From contig JAHHTZ010000004.1 of the NCBI GenBank assembly GCA_020024285.1, positions 186,001 to 250,000 on the forward strand: a stretch of DNA of 64,000 nucleotides, in the 5' to 3' direction. The notes under the pieces were generated by a model that did not search any database, was not told where the DNA came from, and saw nothing but the letters and a program-made list of their open reading frames with translations. This document shows, piece after piece, positions 59,201 to 64,000 of this stretch (position 1 is the stretch's first letter; every line of letters starts with the position of its first letter). The translations under genes were made by a program, and so were the position numbers. This stretch comes from Oscillospiraceae bacterium. Its GTDB lineage: Bacteria; Bacillota; Clostridia; Oscillospirales; Ruminococcaceae.

Positions 59201-61713
59201 ACATTGTTTGAGATTGCACTGTCGATGAGCTGCGGAACACGGCGCGGGTAAATATCCGCGGTTTCGCCCACCTTCATTTCCTTAAAGTCATACTGGAGCC
59301 AGAGGTCGTTTTCAAAATCGCTTGGGATGGTGGGGTCTGCCGGAGGCATCGGCTCGAGCTTTTCCTCGTCCGCAACGAAGGTGAATTCGATGTGCAGGAC
59401 AGCGCCCGCTGCTGTTACAACATGATAGAAGGTTTTTTCGGCTGCTGTCACCTTCCAGTCTGCCGAAATATTACTCAGTGCGCTGTCGTCACACTGGTCT
59501 TTTGCGTATTTGCTGCCTTCCAGTCCTTTGACGGAAATATCCTTCCCTCTGCCGGACTCCGGGACACGGATGCGGTATGTGTTTTTCTGACAGGCTGTGC
59601 CTTCAAAGCCATCCGGTTTCAGAACCTTGAAGATGGAAAGATTTTTGCCCCCAAATTCTGCTGTAAACGGGGCATCGGCTGCCGGAACTTCCTGATCGGG
59701 CTCTGGTTCCGGCTCTTTTTCGATGTTGAAGTTGATTTCAAAGATTAAATTTGAATTAAAATTCTGAAGTTTGTACCAGTCGCCTTCCTTGGCTGTAATG
59801 GTCCATGTATTCTCTGTAATTTCTTCCAGAGAGCCTATTAAAGTATTTTTACTGTAGTGAAATCCGCGAAGCCCTTCGATTGCAATTGCCCTATCTGCCA
59901 TTGCAATCGGGATCATCACAGTATAAAGATCCTTTTTCGAATGAGCAGCTCCCGGTTTTTTGACGATCTTCAGATATTCATTTTCTGCTTTTGCAGTAAA
60001 CGGAGCATCGGACTGCGGTGGCTGCGGCGGCAGTGGCAGAGCTTCCTCCACCTTAAAGACAACGTGGAAATTTTTGTATTCGGGATTCTGGGAAACATTG
60101 TTGTTGTCCAAAACATGATATCCAAAGTCGCTGCGCTTTACTTCCATCTTGTCTGCGATTGGGGTTGTGCCCCCATAGCAGGATTTATCGCTCTTTACCT
60201 GACGGTAATAAAAGCCTTTGAGGTTATTCAAAACGATCGTTTCGTCCTTGAGATCGGATGGTACTGTGATTTCGTAGATGTGCTTCAAGGAGCAGGCAGG
60301 GTATTTTCCCTCTGTCGGAAGCTCTGAAACAGTGAGGTCGGTTTCTCCTGCTTTTGCTGTAAACGGGATCGGAACTGCATCTGGAACGATTTCTTCTCCC
60401 TCAAAATCGAACACGATGTGGAAAATCTCGTTTTTGTTTGTCACATGGTAATGTCCTCTGCGCGGAAGGATCGCAGCTGCCCAGCCTTCCTCCCCGATTT
60501 TTGCGTCTGCACCTCCGGTGCATCCGTTTTTGGTGTAGCTCCAACCGGTGAGTCCGTCGATCATGATCTCCTTAGCGGTTGTATCTGCCGGAATGACGAT
60601 TTGATACACCGGTACATTGTTGTAATTTGCTTCACAGAGCTTGTCTTCGATTTTGTTTACCTTGAGTACTTTGCTGTTGGCTGATGCATCGAACGGAGGT
60701 TCTGCATCGCTTGGCTGTGAGGTGGAACCCTCCGACCGAAAGACAATGTGGAATACCTGATCTCCATTTACCATGTGGTAATATTCGCCGTTTGGCAGGA
60801 TTTCCGGCTCCCAGTAGCCATATTCATTGTTTGCTTGTGTTGCATCTGCGGTGCAGCTGTTTTTGATGCAGCTCCAGTCGTTGGTGAGTCCATCGACTAT
60901 CGCGTTTTTCGCGGTTGTACCCTGCGGAATGACGATTTCATAAACCGTTACACTTTTATGGACTCCATCACAGGTGGTGTTCTCGATTTTGTTTACTGTA
61001 ACCACCTTGCTGTTGACTGATACATCAAGCTCAAGCTCTACCTCGCTTGGCTCTGATGCAGCGTCCTCCGACTGAAAGGCAATGTGGAATACCTGATCTC
61101 CATTTACCATATGGTAATATTCGCCGTTTGGCAGGATTTCCGGCTCCCAGTAGCCATATTCATTGTTTGCTTTTGTCGCATCGCCGGTGCAGCTGTTTTT
61201 GATGCAGCTCCACTCGTCTGCGAGTCCCTCGACCGTCACCTCTTTTGCGGTTACCCCTTGTGGAATGACGATTTCATAAGTGAGCACCTCTTGAGAGCTT
61301 GCACCACAGGACACACCTTTGATTGTGTTGATCGTGGTTTCTTCACTGTCGATGGACGCCCAGAACGGAGGCTCCTCACTCACCGCGGTCGGCTGCGTCT
61401 GCGCTTTGTCAGCGGAAGGAAGCCGCGTCCCCACGTTTGTGCCGATTTGCTCGGATGGAGCATCCTGCTGGGATTCGTCTTGCGGCAGGTCGGGGAGCGA
61501 TTCTTCCAAAGATTCCTCCGTTTGTGCTTCCCCTGATGCACTGTCCTGCTGTGTGTCTGCGGTCTGCTCGTCTGCGATCTGCTCCTGTTCCTCCTGGACA
61601 GCAGGTGCCGGATCGGACAGCGCATCCTGTGCAGCTGCCTGCAGGATCCACCCAGCCTGCCCTGATAAGATCAGGCTGGCTGTCAGAAAGAGCGACAAGA
61701 TTTTTTTCTTCAT
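56260..61713 (-). CDS. Giant membrane-anchored surface protein under cobalamin control
   Basis: 1817 aa. Signal peptide (~1-28), acidic Gln/Glu linker (~30-112), six ~110-residue repeats (~115-792) with shared features GYWEPEILPNGEYYHMVNG and paired cysteines in SCIKNSC, beta-rich domains (~800-1150), then six ~65-residue helical repeats (~1150-1530; pattern KIAAIGxVTL...AREAYExLS...LVKN...LxxAEKxL), a further domain, and a C-terminal membrane helix (~1776-1803) with basic tail. AGGAGG precedes the ATG. Leader carries two cobalamin riboswitches. Proposed surface receptor for corrinoids. Confidence 0.85.
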   Translation of the reverse strand: MKKKILSLFLTASLILSGQAGWILQAAAQDALSDPAPAVQEEQEQIADEQTADTQQDSASGEAQTEESLEESLPDLPQDESQQDAPSEQIGTNVGTRLPSADKAQTQPTAVSEEPPFWASIDSEETTINTIKGVSCGASSQEVLTYEIVIPQGVTAKEVTVEGLADEWSCIKNSCTGDATKANNEYGYWEPEILPNGEYYHMVNGDQVFHIAFQSEDAASEPSEVELELDVSVNSKVVTVNKIENTTCDGVHKSVTVYEIVIPQGTTAKNAIVDGLTNDWSCIKNSCTADATQANNEYGYWEPEILPNGEYYHMVNGDQVFHIVFRSEGSTSQPSDAEPPFDASANSKVLKVNKIEDKLCEANYNNVPVYQIVIPADTTAKEIMIDGLTGWSYTKNGCTGGADAKIGEEGWAAAILPRRGHYHVTNKNEIFHIVFDFEGEEIVPDAVPIPFTAKAGETDLTVSELPTEGKYPACSLKHIYEITVPSDLKDETIVLNNLKGFYYRQVKSDKSCYGGTTPIADKMEVKRSDFGYHVLDNNNVSQNPEYKNFHVVFKVEEALPLPPQPPQSDAPFTAKAENEYLKIVKKPGAAHSKKDLYTVMIPIAMADRAIAIEGLRGFHYSKNTLIGSLEEITENTWTITAKEGDWYKLQNFNSNLIFEINFNIEKEPEPEPDQEVPAADAPFTAEFGGKNLSIFKVLKPDGFEGTACQKNTYRIRVPESGRGKDISVKGLEGSKYAKDQCDDSALSNISADWKVTAAEKTFYHVVTAAGAVLHIEFTFVADEEKLEPMPPADPTIPSDFENDLWLQYDFKEMKVGETADIYPRRVPQLIDSAISNNVTRPVFHFEVLYGSSIELSGEQSRDKVQAKAVKNGTTIVAVTYDAEDSAGASSRVNTAYVVYDVNDTPAEIEITTDISKWRSYDTIYFTEGDSVALPMTVQAPGAEKIEVTCNGHVLEGSNGEYTLPLENKSNIIGIKATDRDGRTKSRYQVIDARKIEIILENVNDPNHPVRNNGEPFQVNDKVRVSFRGITIPVYKLASIYNPCFGGHDDLNQKDTWPSSVVYQNKELGNKQGELHGFCHQWDLATSNSFVVTLKEEKTYLFEGGHIKCNWWGSPLGSDKDAYGKGDPNFAAPILSDNFSTLPDFEIHVGKSDTVKQTEEKIAAIGTVTLDKEQLIRDARAAYEKLSDGEKPFVKNYDTLIAAEKKFNEIKDPNNAAAINAVIDQIHSIKEVTLQKEGIIKAARKAYEDLPQKLKEKVTNLKDLEAAEKRLEELQKENADSDKKVQDVKEKIAAIDQVITLQSEKAITEARKAYETLSEQEKLKISAKEYEILVNAEQQLKDLQAAKLVDDKIAAIGVVTLKSKIAIKNAREAYEHLSTEQKKLVKNLDILVKAEKRLAELEKSGSSQVDWVMDLIDSIGKVTLDSEDDIKKARSYYNRLKPQEKDLVKNYSKLLKAERELKQLKEQGGKQAGVVIDKIKQIGTTITLSSESLIQSARRAYDALSDAQKKLVTNLQTLLDAEKALKQLKSQSAPSKMAAPAPNAASYAHMVTAPAAQAVSLDSASASQINQVINQLPMTGDAISPMAERTIMELFREYSAMSEAERAQVDYESLERSMQALAEINQQDARSGITISNTEWFVKLDVSQSPDLEVLSDLQEKVGSSEVLGLWDITPVDIFTGDKYHPQDAIQVSLPLNQADTTNLCIVHYDDEGNIEYIKPQILGSNALFETKEFSNYAVVRYEDGNSPFDLNSKLTASTGELHRKQKSTDSADKNVFLIAAVALLIIQSLMILCLLALTLPIIKEYYFKNKRGRNIEK

Positions 61714-61805
61714 TTTCTTTTCCTCCTCATGTTCTGTTGAACGACCATATAATAGGTTTTCGGTTTACTGCATCTCGGTTCCTCTGTGACTCTGCGTTTT
61801 GGGAA

Positions 61806-61841
61806 CAAAAAAATACCGTTCTTTCTCACAAGAACGGTATT
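61806..61841 (-). terminator. Terminator after the second riboswitch
   Basis: 12-bp perfect stem AATACCGTTCTT / AAGAACGGTATT, six-base loop, followed on the minus strand by a run of T. It lies ~95 bp before the giant gene and after the second aptamer, so it is the likely expression platform. A weaker hairpin (61938-61956, ACACAGA/TCTGTGT) lies in between. Confidence 0.85.
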
Positions 61842-61989
61842 GCAATCTGAACGAAACCGCCCGCGAGAAACTGACAGAAGTGAAACACAAAACAAAAGCT
61901 GCCTATTCAAAAAAGCAACCTCCCCTTTATGTTCAAAACACAGAGCTTGTCTGTGTGCCTTCTGCCCAGTGCTCGCTGAGCAAAATCCA

Positions 61990-62092
61990 GCGTCCATAAT
62001 AAGAGAGGCGCTCCTGGCTCGGTCGATTTTCCTGAAACCGACCACACAGTAGCGGCACTGCCCGAGATTCTCACTCGATTGCCTCATTACAC
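61990..62092 (-). ncRNA. Cobalamin riboswitch 2 (short class)
   Basis: On the minus strand: GTAATGAGGC pairing with GCCTC...ATTA (P1/P2), GTGAGAATCTCGGGC (62060-62074), GTGCCGCTACTGT (62046-62058) and the B12-box-like GAGCCAGGAGCGCCTC (about 62003-62021). The core fits the shorter AdoCbl-type cobalamin aptamers in which the B12 box follows soon after the CUACUG core. The P6 extension is a GTCGGTTT/AAATCGAC hairpin. Confidence 0.82.
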
Positions 62093-62131
62093 ATCTGCAC
62101 AATGCAGCTGAAACTTATACTTCATGAACTC

Positions 62132-62157
62132 TTCCCGATAACCAAAGCCATCGGGAA
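62132..62157 (-). other. Hairpin between the two riboswitches
   Basis: 8-bp perfect stem TTCCCGAT / ATCGGGAA. No T-run follows. It may stabilise the second aptamer or act in its folding. Confidence 0.4.
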
Positions 62158-62207
62158 CCTTATGCAATTTTATCGGATCAAACAGCATGATTCCCTATTT
62201 TTGCAAC

Positions 62208-62247
62208 AAAAAAAGACAATCGGAAAGTAAATACTCTTCCTATTGTC
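62208..62247 (-). terminator. Terminator after the first riboswitch
   Basis: Stem GACAATCGGAA / TTCCTATTGTC with one mismatch (62215-62225 / 62237-62247), followed on the minus strand by seven T. Expression platform of riboswitch 1. Confidence 0.88.
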
Positions 62248-62329
62248 CCGTAATTGCTTATTCAACGCGTTTTTTCTTGATCCACGAAAAAACGTATTCA
62301 CTGAAGGTGCTGTCTGCACCTTTTACAAT

Positions 62330-62480
62330 CAAGCAGGTCTTCTGACTCCCGGATCAATGCATTTGCGCTTCGCCTTCCCAGTTTCCCAGTGACTTATGAA
62401 GCAGCTCCCCGGTTACAGCGGCGGGCCCGTTTGTGATTTTCACACAATTTCCTATTCTCCCCGTTTGCACAGGGCACTTC
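62330..62480 (-). ncRNA. Cobalamin riboswitch 1 (class I)
   Basis: On the minus strand: GTGTGAAAATCACAAACGGG, CCCGCCGCTGTAACC, GGGGAGC, AAGTCACTGGGAAACTGGG, AAGGCGAAGCGC and the B12 box GGGAGTCAGAAGACCTGC (62333-62350). All landmarks of the full-length class I cobalamin aptamer appear in the normal order. It should terminate transcription when adenosylcobalamin or a related corrinoid is plentiful. Confidence 0.95.
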
Positions 62481-62494
62481 ATTGCAACAACTTC

Positions 62495-62523
62495 AGTATA
62501 TCGTACTTTATTGCCAAAGTCAA
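62495..62523 (-). promoter_or_regulatory. Promoter of the cobalamin-regulated operon
   Basis: On the minus strand TTGACT (62518-62523) and TATACT (62495-62500), spacing 17 bp, just upstream of riboswitch 1. Start near 62488, giving a leader of about 775 nt before the giant gene. Confidence 0.75.
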
Positions 62524-62577
62524 ACCATATTTTGCACAATTTTTACCCTGTCATCAACGCTTTTTGAACTTTTTGTG

Positions 62578-62610
62578 ACAAAAAAAGCACACACCCCCAA
62601 AATGGGGATG
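62578..62610 (-). terminator. Terminator after nhaC
   Basis: Stem AGCACACACCCC pairing with GGGG(A)TGTGTGCT (one bulge), followed on the minus strand by a T-run. Confidence 0.85.
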
Positions 62611-62626
62611 TGTGCTGTTTTTCGGC

Positions 62627-64000
62627 TTATTCTGCCAGTTCGTTTTGTTTTTTTGCTTTTTCTGCCTGATAGGCTTCGATTTCTTCCGGGGTCATCTTTG
62701 CGATGCCGATGCCTGTAAAGCCATAGAAAATCGCAAATACAAAGCCCATGTAGCACAGGATCGCCCACGGAGCATAGGCAAGTGTTTCCACTCCGAGGCA
62801 GGAAACCATGTATGCACCTGCTGCCGACCATGGAACGAGCGGAACAAATACGGTACCCGCATCCTCAAGGGTACGGGAGAGGTTTTTCGCCTTGAGTCCG
62901 CGCTCTGCATAAGCGTCGCGGAACATTTCGCCTGGGATCAGGATGGACAGGTAGGAGTTACCTGTGGTAAGCGCCATCACGATGCAGGAGGATACGGTTG
63001 CCAGTATGAGGGAACCGGTGCTCTTTGTAACGGACAGGATCTTCTTGAGGATCACATCAAGACAGCCGGCGCGGCTCATAATGCCTGCAAAGCAGAATGC
63101 GCAGAATACAAGCAGGGTGGTGCCCATGATGCTGTTCATACCGCCGCGGTTGAGCAGCTTTGTCACGCTTTCTGCGGCATTTGCAGGGTCAAAGCCTGCA
63201 CGGTGGATCATCGAAATATTGAATCCGCCCACGGTACTTGTGAGGATATCCTTTACTCCGATGCCCTGGAAGATAAATCCTTCCACGCCTGCAACAAGGC
63301 TGGAAAGGAGCATGACCGGGATGGTCGGCTTTTTCATCAGAGAGCCTGCAAGCACGATGAGGACCGGAAGGATGAGGAGGATGTTCCAGCTGTACATGGA
63401 GTCAAGCTGGGTCATCAGGGTCGTAACTGCCTCGGATTCTACCCCGGCAGAAACATCTGCATTGAGTCCCACGATGCCGTAAACCACAAGGGAAACAGCC
63501 GCTGCCGGAACCGTTGTCCAGAACATATGCCCGATGTGCTCATACAGGGTGCTTCCTGCTGCGATCGGGGCAAGGTTTGTCGTATCGGACAGCGGAGAGA
63601 TCTTATCGCCGAAGTAAGAACCGGCGATTACAGCACCTGCGGTAGCAGGCAGAGAAACGCCCAGCGCGGAGGCGATACCCATCAGGGCAACACCCATTGT
63701 TGCAACGGAACCCCAGGAAGTACCGGTTGCGATGGAAACGATTGCCGTAATGAGGAAGGATGTGATCAGCATCCAGGACGGGCTGATGATCTGTACGCCG
63801 TAGTAGATCATCATCGGGATGGTACCGGAGGTCATCCAGGTGCCAACCAGTGCGCCAACCACGATCAAAATAAGGATCGCAGGCATACCTTTTGCGATTT
63901 TCTGGCAGATTTCATCCATCATTTCATCCCATGTGCAGCCCACACGGAATGCTACCAAAGCTGCAATGCCGGCAACGAGGATCAGCAGCGGCTCGGTGCT
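62627..64000 (-). CDS. nhaC: NhaC-type Na+/H+ antiporter, 5' end outside window
   Basis: 457 codons are visible and the frame is open to the window edge, so the start lies beyond it. About eleven hydrophobic helices. GTSWGSVATMGVALMG, GSYFGDKISPLSDTTNLAP and PLVPWSAAGAYM are strong NhaC-family signatures. It would exchange sodium for protons; some relatives exchange malate/lactate, so substrate is not certain. No link to the cobalamin operon is visible apart from adjacency. Confidence 0.9.
   Translation of the reverse strand, partial: STEPLLILVAGIAALVAFRVGCTWDEMMDEICQKIAKGMPAILILIVVGALVGTWMTSGTIPMMIYYGVQIISPSWMLITSFLITAIVSIATGTSWGSVATMGVALMGIASALGVSLPATAGAVIAGSYFGDKISPLSDTTNLAPIAAGSTLYEHIGHMFWTTVPAAAVSLVVYGIVGLNADVSAGVESEAVTTLMTQLDSMYSWNILLILPVLIVLAGSLMKKPTIPVMLLSSLVAGVEGFIFQGIGVKDILTSTVGGFNISMIHRAGFDPANAAESVTKLLNRGGMNSIMGTTLLVFCAFCFAGIMSRAGCLDVILKKILSVTKSTGSLILATVSSCIVMALTTGNSYLSILIPGEMFRDAYAERGLKAKNLSRTLEDAGTVFVPLVPWSAAGAYMVSCLGVETLAYAPWAILCYMGFVFAIFYGFTGIGIAKMTPEEIEAYQAEKAKKQNELAE

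Noticed and set aside
59335..61372. Repeats in the giant gene considered as a CRISPR or DNA repeat array
   Set aside because: The repeats are in frame, protein-coding, ~330 bp long and diverged; no short regular direct repeats with spacers.

Overview
This window reads as a chromosomal segment of an anaerobic, spore-forming Clostridia member, probably Oscillospirales-like. That placement is inferred from spoVT, the Firmicutes-type rimP-nusA-ylxR-ylxQ-infB-rbfA operon, the cdaA-cdaR pair, ECF vitamin transport, lipoprotein style and medium GC. Nearly all housekeeping genes lie on the minus strand, so operons read from high to low coordinates. I see no rRNA, tRNA, IS element, prophage or CRISPR array. 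|| Layout. 1-2.0 kb: cdaR (cut by the window edge) and cdaA, for c-di-AMP synthesis. 2.1-4.4 kb (+): DUF3343/cysteine desulfurase pair, then a small XRE regulator/membrane protein operon with a palindromic operator. 4.4-12.4 kb (-): ispF, ispD, AEC transporter, deoC, a PtsI-like protein with an abnormal C-terminus, ytqB/ytqA, nagB, ywaF-like. 12.6-24.3 kb (-): pnp, rpsO, ribF, truB, nrnA, rbfA, infB, ylxQ, ylxR, nusA, rimP, spoVT. 24.5-25.7 kb: small uncharacterised genes. || 26-32.6 kb is visibly AT-richer accessory DNA: two paralogous M20 amidohydrolases flank a TetR regulator, a YitT protein and a pair of membrane proteins that look like a two-subunit permease, with candidate operators. 32.6-39.5 kb is a probable LacI-controlled uptake/catabolic locus: LacI, SSS symporter, MFS transporter and two tandem-SnoaL-like proteins. 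The two SnoaL-like transcription units each carry the same 12-bp palindrome just after a sigma-A-type promoter. 39.7-48.8 kb holds secreted lipoproteins, including three paralogues in tandem (one broken at a G7 run), an orphan family 5 solute-binding protein and an XRE membrane regulator. || 50-62.5 kb is the most interesting part. One long minus-strand transcription unit begins at a good promoter near 62.5 kb and passes through two cobalamin riboswitches in tandem, each followed by a terminator. It then encodes an 1817-residue membrane-anchored surface protein, a FecR-like/DUF4430 protein, EcfT, a double EcfA ATPase, an ECF S component, a second EcfT and a TIM-barrel protein. I infer a cobalamin-repressed corrinoid capture and import system in which the giant protein and the DUF4430 protein act at the cell surface ahead of an ECF transporter. 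The window ends inside an nhaC-type antiporter.
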